Position numbers and translations under genes: made by a program. DNA of 64,000 bases, taken from contig CAIRAY010000124.1 in the NCBI GenBank assembly GCA_903876665.1, forward strand, positions 1 through 64,000, read 5' to 3'. The stretch comes from an uncultured Fibrobacterota bacterium. Its GTDB lineage: Bacteria > Fibrobacterota > Fibrobacteria > Fibrobacterales > Fibrobacteraceae. The notes below the pieces were generated by a model, which ran no database searches, was not told the origin of the DNA, and worked only from the letters and a program-made list of their open reading frames with translations. Of the stretch, positions 28,482 through 36,978 are shown in pieces (positions within the stretch are counted from its first letter, which is position 1; the number at the start of each line of letters is the position of its first letter).

Positions 28482-30401
28482 ATGATTAGATTCTTAATAA
28501 TTGCGATCCTTTTCGGGATTGTCTTGTGTCAGTCTGCCGAAGTATCGACTTTGCGGTTCCAACGTGCCCACGAGCTTACTGAAAAAGGATTGCTAGAAGA
28601 TGCTTTGCAGGAATATCGTGCTCTTCTGCTCGATGATCCTGACAACGCCCAGGCATATTTTGAAGCAGGACAAGTCCGCGTTTTGCAGAAAAAATGGAAC
28701 GCCGCCATTCGCAATTTCGAAATGAGCCTGCAAAAGAATCCCAGTCATTGGGATGCCGCGGCGGGAATCGCAGAGTCCTACGATCAACTGGGACAGCGGG
28801 ATAAAGCCATCGCTTCATGGCGCAAAGTTGCGGATAAGGGACCGGCATCATTCCGGGCCCACGCCACTGCGCGCATCGAGGCCATTCTCAAGCAAGAGAA
28901 GAAAGAGCCTATGGCTGGCGGAGCCAGCAATGGAAAGAGCGCAAAACCACCCGAATCCAAGGATTCCCCCAAAGCCAATCAAGCGGAGCCTTCCAAGGGT
29001 TCCGGGCGTTACGATTCCCCGGATTTCATTCAGGGCATCGCGGATTACCAGGCGGGCAAATGGGCCAAATCACTGGATTCCTGGCGTAAAGTACTGGCCG
29101 CCGAACCCACGAATCCCGGTGCGTTTTATTATGCAGGCGTTTGCCGCTACAACTTGAGCCAGCTGGACAAGGCCGAATTCAATCTCACCAAGTCTTTTGC
29201 CTACCCCGACAAAGGTTATAATGCGCACTACTATTTGGCTCGGATCTACGAAAAACAAAAACACCCCGCCAAGGCCCGTCAACAATACGAATCCTACCTT
29301 GCCAAAACCTCCAGCCCGGAAGGTCGCAAGGACGTGGAAAAAAGATTGGCATTGCTTCCTGCGCCTGTCGGGAGCACCGGGACTAGTAGTGCTGGAGCTT
29401 CCATATCTTCTTCTTTCAGTGCAACTTCATCCGCATCATCCGATTCCTCTGCAGCCAAAGTGGTTCCTCCCAAGCCAAATCCTGAAAAGGTGGTCATGCT
29501 CGACATTGGCGTCCCCTTTGCCATAGCCAGTCTTTCGGGTCCCGGAGCCGCTGAAATGGAAAAAGCCCTGAAGTCGGCTCAAGTCAAGGATTTTAGCGGT
29601 GCCATGGATATTCTCAAACAAATCCGGTTGGATTTTCCGGGCGTGCCCAACGCGCTTGCGGCGGGTTACAATTTGGTTGCGCTCTACGATTACCTCGGCC
29701 TCTCGGATAATATGAGAGTGCTCAGTTCCACGCTTCTGCGCGAGGTGGATGTGCCCGAACCCTATTTGAGCGGTTTGCGTGGCCTTTTGGCTCGTTCCCT
29801 TAAGGGCTTGGGGGAATTGCCTGCAGCTCGTTCGGTACTGGATTCGGTGGTTCCGGATTTGGCGCTTGGCCCCACCACAGCCCAAAAACTTTTGCTGGAA
29901 ACCCAACTCGCCGAAATGCAAAAATCCGAGAAGGAAGTTCCCGCCCTGCTGGAGAAGGCGATTGCCAACGAAAAGGACCCGTTGAAGCGGGCCGATCTGC
30001 GCTTGCGCCTGGGGCAGATGCTTCTACGTCAAGGAATGCAGGTTAATGCCGAAAAGGTTTTCAATGAATTGCTCTCCTCCTGTTCTCCATATACTACGGA
30101 GCAATGCCGCAAAGCTTTGCTTGCCGTTGCTGATATGCAATATCAGAATAAGGCCTGGGACAAGGCCATTTCTCAGTACAAAAAATCCGTTGAAGGGTAC
30201 CCTCACCCGGAAGATTCCCCTTGGGGCCTTTACCAGATTGGAAATGCATATCGACAGATGAAAAAATGGGCGGAGTCCGTTGCCGCATACGAGTCATTGA
30301 TTCAAAAGTACCCCGAATCCTACTGGGCCGAACAAGCCAAATGGAATCGCGAAGATGTGATCTGGCGAGGGCAAAACGCCCAGCTGCTCAAGGGGAATTG
30401 A
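28482..30401 (+). CDS. Secreted tetratricopeptide-repeat protein
   Basis: 639 aa with signal peptide (IRFLIIAILFGIVLCQSA). TPR units lie near residues 25-130 (AHELTEKGLLEDALQEYRALLLDDPDNAQAYFEAGQVRVLQKKWNAAIRNFEMSLQKNPSHWDAAAGIAESYDQLGQ) and 190-290 (YQAGKWAKSLDSWRKVLAAEPTNPGAFYYAGVCRYNLSQLDKAEFNLTKSF). After a Ser/Ala-rich linker (about 295-325) more TPR-like helices run to the end (MQYQNKAWDKAISQYKKSVEGYPHPEDSPWGLYQIGNAYRQMKKWAESVAAYESLIQKYPESYWAEQAKW). This is a scaffold for protein contacts in the periplasm. The coiled-coil gene follows after 3 nt, suggesting an operon with the two-component genes. Confidence 0.85.
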   Translation: MIRFLIIAILFGIVLCQSAEVSTLRFQRAHELTEKGLLEDALQEYRALLLDDPDNAQAYFEAGQVRVLQKKWNAAIRNFEMSLQKNPSHWDAAAGIAESYDQLGQRDKAIASWRKVADKGPASFRAHATARIEAILKQEKKEPMAGGASNGKSAKPPESKDSPKANQAEPSKGSGRYDSPDFIQGIADYQAGKWAKSLDSWRKVLAAEPTNPGAFYYAGVCRYNLSQLDKAEFNLTKSFAYPDKGYNAHYYLARIYEKQKHPAKARQQYESYLAKTSSPEGRKDVEKRLALLPAPVGSTGTSSAGASISSSFSATSSASSDSSAAKVVPPKPNPEKVVMLDIGVPFAIASLSGPGAAEMEKALKSAQVKDFSGAMDILKQIRLDFPGVPNALAAGYNLVALYDYLGLSDNMRVLSSTLLREVDVPEPYLSGLRGLLARSLKGLGELPAARSVLDSVVPDLALGPTTAQKLLLETQLAEMQKSEKEVPALLEKAIANEKDPLKRADLRLRLGQMLLRQGMQVNAEKVFNELLSSCSPYTTEQCRKALLAVADMQYQNKAWDKAISQYKKSVEGYPHPEDSPWGLYQIGNAYRQMKKWAESVAAYESLIQKYPESYWAEQAKWNREDVIWRGQNAQLLKGN

Positions 30402-30404
30402 AAC

Positions 30405-30827
30405 TTGGCAAATCAAACCGAAACCATCGAAGCGCTAACAAGCCACTTGCAGGGCCAGCTGGCCTTGTTCCAGCTGATTGCTGAACACCAAGTCCGTTTG
30501 CTTCCCATGCTCGACACCTGTAACGAGATTGGCCCCGTTTTGGATGTTCTAGGACAAAAAAACTCCTTGCTCGATCAAGTCCGCGCCAACAACCAGAGTG
30601 GGGTAGCCGTTCTGGACGAGTGGCGAAAAATCAAAGCCAATGCCCCTGCCGATGCGGTTCTCCGGGTTGAAACCATGCTCACGCAAATGGAGCGGATGGC
30701 CCAGGATCTTCGCAAACAGGATGAGGAAATGGTACACCGTTTTGAAAAATGGGGTGGCCCCACAAAACCAGTGGATCGGCAGGAGCATTCCCGCAATATG
30801 TTGAATGCATTCCGTGCCCTGAGGTGA
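30405..30827 (+). CDS. Small coiled-coil protein, possibly FlgN-like
   Basis: 140 aa, no signal peptide, almost all helical: TSHLQGQLALFQLIAEHQVRLLPMLDT, IGPVLDVLGQKNSLLDQVRANNQSGVAVLDEWRKI and VLRVETMLTQMERMAQDLRKQDEEMV. The size, the LLDQV-type segment and the position just before an NtrB/NtrC-like pair recall FlgN-type export chaperones, but the similarity is weak. The start is TTG at 30405 with AGGGGA nine bases upstream. Function not proven. Confidence 0.6.
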   Translation: MANQTETIEALTSHLQGQLALFQLIAEHQVRLLPMLDTCNEIGPVLDVLGQKNSLLDQVRANNQSGVAVLDEWRKIKANAPADAVLRVETMLTQMERMAQDLRKQDEEMVHRFEKWGGPTKPVDRQEHSRNMLNAFRALR

Positions 30828-30831
30828 TTCC

Positions 30832-32034
30832 ATGATGGGGAAACTCGATCCCTCCAATTTGCCTCCGGATTTTTCTTCCGTGATGGATTGGTTCAGCAGT
30901 ACCGTCGGGCGGCTGGAGTCTGCTTATCAGGAACTCGGAAATCAATTTCAGACCGTGAACCGTGAGCTGGACGACACCAACCGTCGCCTGGAATATCAAC
31001 AGCGGCAATTGAATGCGTTGCTTGAATCGATGAGCCCGGGTGTGGTCATGGTGGATCAGGAGTTGCGAATCACCGTTTTCAATCGCTCCGCCGAAAGACT
31101 TTTGGGGATTCAGGAGCGAGATTGTCTTGGTCGTCAACTATCCGATGTTTTTCCTCCGGGTAGTGGGGTAGGGCTTAGCCTCCTTGATGCGCTGAACCAG
31201 GATGCACTTGGGGGACAGACCGAGCGCACTTTGCATTTGTCCGGAGCCAATGTTCCCGTGGCCGTGACGGGGAATAAAGTGATTGATTCCGAGGGGAATT
31301 TTTTGGGAGCGATGGAATCTTTCACTGACTTATCCGAATTGAAGCGCCTGCAGGCCGAGATGCAGCAAGACCGGGTGTTGCGCGCTCTTGGTGAAATGGC
31401 GGCTACTGTTGCCCACGAAATCCGTAACCCCCTCGGCGGAATCGGAGGCTACGCAGGCCTACTCGCTCGTGGGTTTCCTCCGGAAGATCCCAAACGGAAG
31501 CTTTTGGATAAAATCATCCAAGGGGTTTCGAGTCTGAATAAAATTGTATCGAACCTTCTCGTATACACCCGGCGCACCACCTTGCAAAAAACGCAAGTGG
31601 ATGTGGTGGAATGGTTTGACTCCGTGCTCTCCCACGCAGAAATTGAAATCGAAAAAGAGGCACGCCAAATTGAGATCGTGCGGGAGTTTCCAGCGGAACC
31701 CGTGCTGGTCGAGATGGATCCGGAACGGTTCCAGCAAGTGGCACTGAATCTGCTCTTCAATGCGATTCAGGCGATTGAAGGAGAAGGCCAGATTTATTGC
31801 AGTATCCGCTCGGAACTGAAAAATGTCATCCTCGAAATTCGGGATAGTGGCAAAGGAATTTCTGCAACGGAGATTGCCCAAATATTCACCCCGTTTTTTA
31901 CCACCAAAGAACAGGGAACCGGTCTCGGGCTCGCGATTGTCCGGAAAATCGTGGAGTTGCACGAAGGGGAGATCACGGTAGAAAGCGAAGTTGGCAAGGG
32001 AACCTGCTTTCGGATTAGTCTCAGGATTTCCTAG
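30832..32034 (+). CDS. PAS-domain sensor histidine kinase (NtrB/FlrB-like)
   Basis: 400 aa, cytoplasmic, without membrane helices. It has an N-terminal coiled coil (ESAYQELGNQFQTVNRELDDTNRRLEYQQRQL), a PAS fold (LLESMSPGVVMVDQELRITVFNRSAERLLGIQERDCLG), HisKA with the phospho-acceptor His195 in VAHEIRNPLGGIGGYAGLLARGF, and an HATPase (N box LLFNAIQAIEG, G1 EIRDSGKGIS, G2 GTGLGLAIVRKI). A soluble PAS kinase beside a sigma-54 activator is the layout of AtoS/NtrB and of the flagellar regulator FlrB. It probably phosphorylates the product of the next gene, 21 nt downstream. GAGGTGA precedes the ATG. Confidence 0.92.
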   Translation: MMGKLDPSNLPPDFSSVMDWFSSTVGRLESAYQELGNQFQTVNRELDDTNRRLEYQQRQLNALLESMSPGVVMVDQELRITVFNRSAERLLGIQERDCLGRQLSDVFPPGSGVGLSLLDALNQDALGGQTERTLHLSGANVPVAVTGNKVIDSEGNFLGAMESFTDLSELKRLQAEMQQDRVLRALGEMAATVAHEIRNPLGGIGGYAGLLARGFPPEDPKRKLLDKIIQGVSSLNKIVSNLLVYTRRTTLQKTQVDVVEWFDSVLSHAEIEIEKEARQIEIVREFPAEPVLVEMDPERFQQVALNLLFNAIQAIEGEGQIYCSIRSELKNVILEIRDSGKGISATEIAQIFTPFFTTKEQGTGLGLAIVRKIVELHEGEITVESEVGKGTCFRISLRIS

Positions 32035-32055
32035 TTATCGGTTATATTTACCCCA

Positions 32056-33423
32056 ATGGCAAAGATTCTTGTAACCGACGATGAACAGATCATGCGTGAA
32101 CTGGTGGTGGACACCGTCACTCTTCTTGGACACCAATGTACCAGCTACCGCGACCCTTTGGCGGCTCTGGACCAAATCGAAGAGGACGATCCGGATCTGG
32201 TGATTTCTGACTTCAAAATGCCCGGAATGAATGGGCTTGAATTTTTGAAGCAGATCCAGAAACGACGCCCGGGGCAGTCCTTTTTAATGATGACAGCGTT
32301 TGGCACTATTGAGATGGCGGTCGAAGCCATCAAATGCGGGGCTGACAACTTTATTGAAAAGCCTTTCCAGCCCGAAATCCTGGAACACCAGGTTCGCCTG
32401 GTCCTAGAGTCCCAGCGGATGCGAAAGGAAAACAAATCCCTGCGCCAACAGCTGAGTGGCAAAAATTTTGTGGGTCAGGGTTCCGTTTTCAAGAAGCTTA
32501 AGCACTTCGTTGAAGAGGTCGCGCCCACCAATGCAACCGTCCTGATCACCGGAGAAAGTGGTGTCGGTAAAGAAGTCCTTGCCCGGGCGGTCCATTTCCA
32601 GAGCAATCGAGCAGGTGGCCCATTTGTCAAGGTGAACTGCGCGGCCATGCCCGAAAGCCTAATCGAAAGCGAACTTTTTGGACATGAAAAAGGCTCATTC
32701 ACCGGAGCCATCAAAACCCGCAAAGGCAAATTCGAGCAGGCTCATTTTGGAACCTTGCTTCTTGACGAAGTGGGCGAAATGCCACTGAGTGCGCAAAGTA
32801 AATTGCTCCGCGTTCTGCAGGAGCGCGAAGTGGTGCGCGTCGGGGCCGATGAGGAAATCAAGGTCGACGTTCGGGTCATTTGCACCACCAACCGCGATTT
32901 GAGGAAGGAAGTGGAGGCCGGTCGTTTTCGGGAAGATTTATTTTACCGGCTTAGCGTGGTTCCGGTTCAAATTTCGTCTCTGCGGGAACGGCGGGAGGAC
33001 ATTCCCGGCCTGGTCCTTTACTTCATTGACAAGATCAATGGTGACAATGGCTATGCGGTTCACGGGATTGAGCCAGAGGCCCTGTCCATGCTAGAGCGTT
33101 ATAATTGGCCCGGAAACATTCGCCAGTTGGAGAACGCCATGGAGCGGGCCATGGTGTTTTGCAAATCCGGCGTAATCGGGGTGGATAATTTTGAGCTTCC
33201 CGGAATGACTCCTCTTAAAGCCTCTGGATCTTCTGAAGGGGAGGTGGTGCTGCACGCTGGGATGACCGTAGCGCAGGCCGAGCAGGCCCTGATTTTAAAA
33301 ACCCTGGGGGAGTGCAAGGGTAATCGCACCCGGGCTTCCGAAATGCTCGACATCAGCATACGGACGCTTCGAAACAAACTTCACGAGTATGGTTATGCCG
33401 ACGGAAAAGACTCCCCCGAATAA
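32056..33423 (+). CDS. Sigma-54-dependent response regulator (NtrC/FlrC-like)
   Basis: 455 aa. A receiver domain with phospho-acceptor Asp52 ([11 protein letters not shown]) is followed by an AAA+ domain: Walker A GESGVGKE from 166, the sigma-54 contact loop GSFTGA at 213-218 (GAFTGA in most relatives), Walker [10 protein letters not shown] and [17 protein letters not shown] Fis-type helix-turn-helix ends it ([26 protein letters not shown]). It should turn on sigma-54 promoters when phosphorylated by the upstream kinase. With flagellin in the same 10 kb a flagellar role is plausible but not shown. A TATATT box 7 nt before the ATG may give an extra leaderless transcript. Confidence 0.93.
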   Translation: MAKILVTDDEQIMRELVVDTVTLLGHQCTSYRDPLAALDQIEEDDPDLVISDFKMPGMNGLEFLKQIQKRRPGQSFLMMTAFGTIEMAVEAIKCGADNFIEKPFQPEILEHQVRLVLESQRMRKENKSLRQQLSGKNFVGQGSVFKKLKHFVEEVAPTNATVLITGESGVGKEVLARAVHFQSNRAGGPFVKVNCAAMPESLIESELFGHEKGSFTGAIKTRKGKFEQAHFGTLLLDEVGEMPLSAQSKLLRVLQEREVVRVGADEEIKVDVRVICTTNRDLRKEVEAGRFREDLFYRLSVVPVQISSLRERREDIPGLVLYFIDKINGDNGYAVHGIEPEALSMLERYNWPGNIRQLENAMERAMVFCKSGVIGVDNFELPGMTPLKASGSSEGEVVLHAGMTVAQAEQALILKTLGECKGNRTRASEMLDISIRTLRNKLHEYGYADGKDSPE

Positions 33424-33532
33424 ACCTCCCTACGATTTTCGCAAACTTCGCCGACTGTTGATCTTACTCCAGTTTGGAATAGGAATGGTAGTTTTTTGGC
33501 TTATTTGGTACGGAACAAATACCCTTCGGTAG
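33395..33532 (+). CDS. 45-residue single-span membrane protein overlapping the regulator gene
   Basis: The frame starts at the ATG at 33395, 29 nt inside the 3' end of the response-regulator gene in another frame, and runs to TAG at 33530-33532. The product has a Pro/Lys-rich N-terminus ([20 protein letters not shown]), then one hydrophobic helix (LLILLQFGIGMVVFWLIWYG) and a short tail. Basic residues before the helix predict the N-terminus inside. No family recognised. Translational coupling is likely. It is short, so it needs conservation evidence. Confidence 0.5.
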   Translation: MPTEKTPPNKPPYDFRKLRRLLILLQFGIGMVVFWLIWYGTNTLR

Positions 33533-33583
33533 CGTATATTCAGATTGGGCGGTCACTTTGGATAAAAAAATTGATTTGCCCTA

Positions 33584-33611
33584 TTGATTTTATTATATGA
33601 ATTGTTATTAT
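33584..33611 (+). promoter_or_regulatory. Promoter of the acidic protein / LysM lipoprotein unit
   Basis: TTGATT (33584-33589), 16-nt spacer, TATTAT (33606-33611). Transcription would start near 33618, about 30 nt before the GTG at 33649, leaving room for the GAGGAGG ribosome site. Confidence 0.55.
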
Positions 33612-33648
33612 GCGCCTTGAATGTTGAACCCTAATGAGGAGGCTGCAG

Positions 33649-33858
33649 GTGAATAAAAAATTATCCTTTGGCCGTCGTCCCAAGTCTGAAGAATTTGATG
33701 ATCTTCCTCCGGAACCCAATGCAGATGTTCCGGAAGAAGTTTTTGACGAACTTGAAGACGGGGAAGACGAAGATGAAGAGGTTGACTTTGATCGACCTTC
33801 CTTCAAGCGTGACCAAATTTGGAACGACTACGCTGAGGACCTGGACTACGACCAGTAG
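33649..33858 (+). CDS. Small strongly acidic protein
   Basis: 69 aa (VNKKLSFGRRPKSEEFDDLPPEPNADVPEE...). The N-terminus is basic; the middle is a run of Asp/Glu (ELEDGEDEDEEVDFD) and the end is DYAEDLDYDQ. GAGGAGG lies seven bases before the GTG start and a promoter lies upstream, so it is probably translated. No family recognised. It lies 19 nt before the LysM transglycosylase gene in another frame and likely shares its transcript. Confidence 0.6.
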   Translation: MNKKLSFGRRPKSEEFDDLPPEPNADVPEEVFDELEDGEDEDEEVDFDRPSFKRDQIWNDYAEDLDYDQ

Positions 33859-33877
33859 TCCAAGCCTCTCTCCGAGG

Positions 33878-36091
33878 TTGACTGGCTGTCGCAAGCTTAT
33901 TGCTTGCGCGGGCCTTTTGGCGTTGCTTGGTTGTGCCGGGAGTAAGCATGAAGGGCAAGCGGAGTCGCTGGTCCAGCGTCTTCCCATGGTGCTTGATTTG
34001 GCGGATTCCTCAGCTCCGGCCCAGCGAGCTTCTGCGCTCCAATATCATTCCGGGCTTCAGGCCATCGAAAACCACGATTGGCTCGAAGCTCAGTATTATT
34101 TGGACCTGGCCCTGACCGAGTTGGTTTCGGAAATGAATGACTCTCCTTCGGGGGCGGATTCCCTGAAGCTCCACAGCATGACCTTGACCATAATGGCTGC
34201 TTTGGAGCAAGTATATCCACATTTATCCGAGCTAGGCGCCACGGAGCCTGACTTTGCCGGTCTTGAAGATATCGCGCCCTCCGAGGAAATCGATGAGGGG
34301 CTGGACAATGTTCCTCTGGACAGCGCCAACCTGACTGCCCTGGGGCACTTCCTCGATACCCTCGATCTCACTCAGTTCAGTTTGCCTGTGGTTTTAAATG
34401 AACGTGTGCTACGAGAAATCGTTTTTATGACCAAAGGGGTTCCCTCTTTTACGAGCGGTTCTCTTTCGCGCAAGAGCCTTTTTGAAAATATGATCCTGTC
34501 GAAATTGCGCGCACGCAACATGCCAGAGGATCTCATCTACTTGTCTTTCGTGGAGTCTGGCTTTAAAACCAAAGCATACTCCCGCGCCAAGGCCAGTGGC
34601 CTGTGGCAGTTCATTCCGGGAACAGGCAAACGGTATGGGCTGAAGGTTGACTTCTGGGTGGACATGCGCCGCAACCCGGAATTGGCCACGGACGCCGCTT
34701 TGGATTACTTGGAAGATCTGCATCGGGAATTTGGCGATTGGCTTCTGGCCATGGCTGCATACAATTGTGGGGAAGGGCGTGTTCGGCGTCTTCTGCGTGA
34801 GAATGGGGGTGGAGATTATTGGAGCTTGAAGCTTCCCCGCGAAACCATGCATTATGTCCCGCGCATTCTTGCGACTTCCATCATTGGCCATAAGCCCCAA
34901 GCATACGGATTCACCCCGGAAGTCCTTACCGACATCCCCTTTGATACGGCTACGGTAACCGAATGTGTTCCCCTTGACAAAGTGGCTGAGGCGACTGGGG
35001 CTTCGCTCAATACCATCCGTGACCTTAATATGGAACTCAACCGTTGGAGCACTCCACCGGACCAGCGCAATTATACCTTGCGCCTTCCTGTTGGGACCCG
35101 TGACCGATTTTTCGAAGCCTACGAGGCCATGGACAAATCCAAATTTTCCCGGTGGCACCAGCACCGTGTGCGTTCGGGTGAAAATATCGGAAAAATTGCC
35201 CGCTCCTACGGACTGAGCGCCGCCGAATTGCGGGATGTCAACGGACTCAAGAACAATCGCCTTCGCGTGGGCCAAACTCTTTTGATTCCCATGCCTTCCG
35301 GAGCTCAGCCTCCGGCCTCCAATGATGGCGAAGAACAAACCGTGCGGACCTCATCTCCCAAGGGTGGACAATACAAGGTTCGCAAGGGTGACAATTTGGC
35401 AACTATCGCTCGCCGTTTCGGGGTTTCTACAGGTGATATCAAAGCATGGAATAATTTGAAGAATGAAAAGCTCAGCATCGGCGCTGTGCTGAAAGTCGTT
35501 GCACCCAAGAAGGCTGCTTCCGCTTCGAGTTCGCCCAAGCCCGGAAATGCGACATACACGGTCAAGTCTGGAGACACCTACTACAATATCTCCCAGACTC
35601 TAGGAGTTTCGATCAATGATTTGATGGAATTGAATGAAGCGAAGGGCGCCAAGCTTTATCTCGGTCAAGTCCTGCGTTTGCCTGCAGATGCCAAGTCCGA
35701 GCCCGATGCAAAATCCTCCAAGGATGAACCCGAAGTCAAGGTCGCCAAAGCCAATACAACCAAGAACACTCCTGAGGCTGGGTCAAACCTTGCATGGTAT
35801 GTGGTCCGGCCCGGTGACAATCTCCTGGCAATCGCCCGTAGGCACCAAATCCCGGTCACCGATCTTTTACGTTATAATAATATGGATTCCAAGGATAACC
35901 TGAAAGCCGGGCAAAAGTTGCGGGTTCGCCAGGAGAAGCGGAGTTCCGGTGCATTTCACAATGTCCAAAAAGGGGACACCCTCTGGGATATCTCGCGTCG
36001 CTATGGAGTGACCATTCAGCAAATCATGGACTGGAACTCTCTTTCCGATGGAAGAGTTAAGCCGGGCAGTCGTTTAAAGGTTGGTATTTAA
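33878..36091 (+). CDS. mltD: MltD-like lytic transglycosylase lipoprotein with five LysM domains
   Basis: About 737 aa. The lipoprotein signal is KLIACAGLLALLGC, with the Cys as lipid site. The SLT catalytic domain has Glu226 in YLSFVESGFKTKAYSRAKASGLWQFIPGTGKRYGL and LLAMAAYNCGEGRVRRLL. Five LysM peptidoglycan-binding motifs follow (HRVRSGENIGKIARSYGL, YKVRKGDNLATIARRFGV, YTVKSGDTYYNISQTLGV, YVVRPGDNLLAIARRHQI, HNVQKGDTLWDISRRYGV), joined by Ser/Lys-rich linkers. It cleaves glycan strands in the periplasm. The start is uncertain: TTG at 33878 gives a proper lipoprotein signal, but GAGG touches it directly. A frame open to 33668 overlaps the acidic-protein gene and is unlikely. Confidence 0.9.
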   Translation: MTGCRKLIACAGLLALLGCAGSKHEGQAESLVQRLPMVLDLADSSAPAQRASALQYHSGLQAIENHDWLEAQYYLDLALTELVSEMNDSPSGADSLKLHSMTLTIMAALEQVYPHLSELGATEPDFAGLEDIAPSEEIDEGLDNVPLDSANLTALGHFLDTLDLTQFSLPVVLNERVLREIVFMTKGVPSFTSGSLSRKSLFENMILSKLRARNMPEDLIYLSFVESGFKTKAYSRAKASGLWQFIPGTGKRYGLKVDFWVDMRRNPELATDAALDYLEDLHREFGDWLLAMAAYNCGEGRVRRLLRENGGGDYWSLKLPRETMHYVPRILATSIIGHKPQAYGFTPEVLTDIPFDTATVTECVPLDKVAEATGASLNTIRDLNMELNRWSTPPDQRNYTLRLPVGTRDRFFEAYEAMDKSKFSRWHQHRVRSGENIGKIARSYGLSAAELRDVNGLKNNRLRVGQTLLIPMPSGAQPPASNDGEEQTVRTSSPKGGQYKVRKGDNLATIARRFGVSTGDIKAWNNLKNEKLSIGAVLKVVAPKKAASASSSPKPGNATYTVKSGDTYYNISQTLGVSINDLMELNEAKGAKLYLGQVLRLPADAKSEPDAKSSKDEPEVKVAKANTTKNTPEAGSNLAWYVVRPGDNLLAIARRHQIPVTDLLRYNNMDSKDNLKAGQKLRVRQEKRSSGAFHNVQKGDTLWDISRRYGVTIQQIMDWNSLSDGRVKPGSRLKVGI

Positions 36092-36093
36092 GC

Positions 36094-36969
36094 ATGTCCA
36101 GATTGGGAAAGATTGTTTGGTTCTTCGTTGCGTTCTGGGGAATTATTTGCTTAACAGTCATTGCTGTGACCCTCTCCGCCCTTCTTCCTTCTGCTCCCCT
36201 GGGAGAAGCCTCTCCGCTTGGACTGGTGACTATCGAAGGGGAATTGTTTGACGGTGGGCCAGTTATCGAGCAAATGAGAATTTTACGTGACGATGTCGGT
36301 GTTAAGGGCATTGTGATCCGGGTCGAGTCTCCGGGAGGCTCCGTTGCAGCGGCCCAGGAGATTTTCCAGGAGCTGGAAGCCATGCGTGCCGATTCGTTTC
36401 CGGTGGTGGCCTCTTATGGGAATATTGCCGCCTCGGGCGGGTTTTACGCAACTTTGCCGGCGGAACGGATTTTTGCGAACTCGGGTAGTTTGACCGGAAG
36501 CATCGGAGTGATCACCCAGTTCATGCACGGGGAAAAATTGATGGAAAAGCTTGGAATTGAGGCGACCTCAGTAACAAGTGGCTTGATGAAAGATGCCGGA
36601 AGTCCCTACCGCACACCAAGTCCCCAGGATCTCCAATATTTTCAGAATGTTGTAGATGACACATATCTTCAATTTTTAGAAGCCGTATCAACTTGGAGAA
36701 AAATCCCCATCGACAGCTTGAAGCCCTTGGCGGACGGCCGGGTATTCACGGGTCGCATGGCCCAAAAAGCGGGTCTGGTGGATTCCTTGGGCAGCATGCA
36801 AAGCGCTGTGGCCTGGCTTTCCACCCGTTGTGGCCTCGATGAAGTTCCCAAGTCCCTGGAAACCAGCGTTCCGCCCAAGGCCTTTTTTGAAGAGCTGATG
36901 CAAGGGGTCCAAACGGCCATTCCCCCCAGTGTGCGGAATCGTGCCAAGGTCCTCTGGATGACTCCCTGA
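36094..36969 (+). CDS. sppA: Signal peptide peptidase SppA (S49 family)
   Basis: 291 aa, short SppA-like form. An N-terminal membrane helix (KIVWFFVAFWGIICLTVIAVTLSALL) is followed by a ClpP-like Ser/Lys protease domain: GIVIRVESPGGSVAAAQEIFQELE, VVASYGNIAASGGFYATLPAERIFANSGSLTGSIGV with the nucleophile Ser in AASGGFY, then GRVFTGRMAQKAGLVDSLG. It degrades cleaved signal peptides in the inner membrane. The gene starts 3 nt after the lytic transglycosylase stop, so it is in the same operon. Confidence 0.95.
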   Translation: MSRLGKIVWFFVAFWGIICLTVIAVTLSALLPSAPLGEASPLGLVTIEGELFDGGPVIEQMRILRDDVGVKGIVIRVESPGGSVAAAQEIFQELEAMRADSFPVVASYGNIAASGGFYATLPAERIFANSGSLTGSIGVITQFMHGEKLMEKLGIEATSVTSGLMKDAGSPYRTPSPQDLQYFQNVVDDTYLQFLEAVSTWRKIPIDSLKPLADGRVFTGRMAQKAGLVDSLGSMQSAVAWLSTRCGLDEVPKSLETSVPPKAFFEELMQGVQTAIPPSVRNRAKVLWMTP

Positions 36970-36978
36970 TTTTGTATC

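Noticed and set aside
34409-35338. Minus-strand frame of 309 codons
   Set aside because: Antisense to the MltD-like gene, whose catalytic and LysM motifs are clear.
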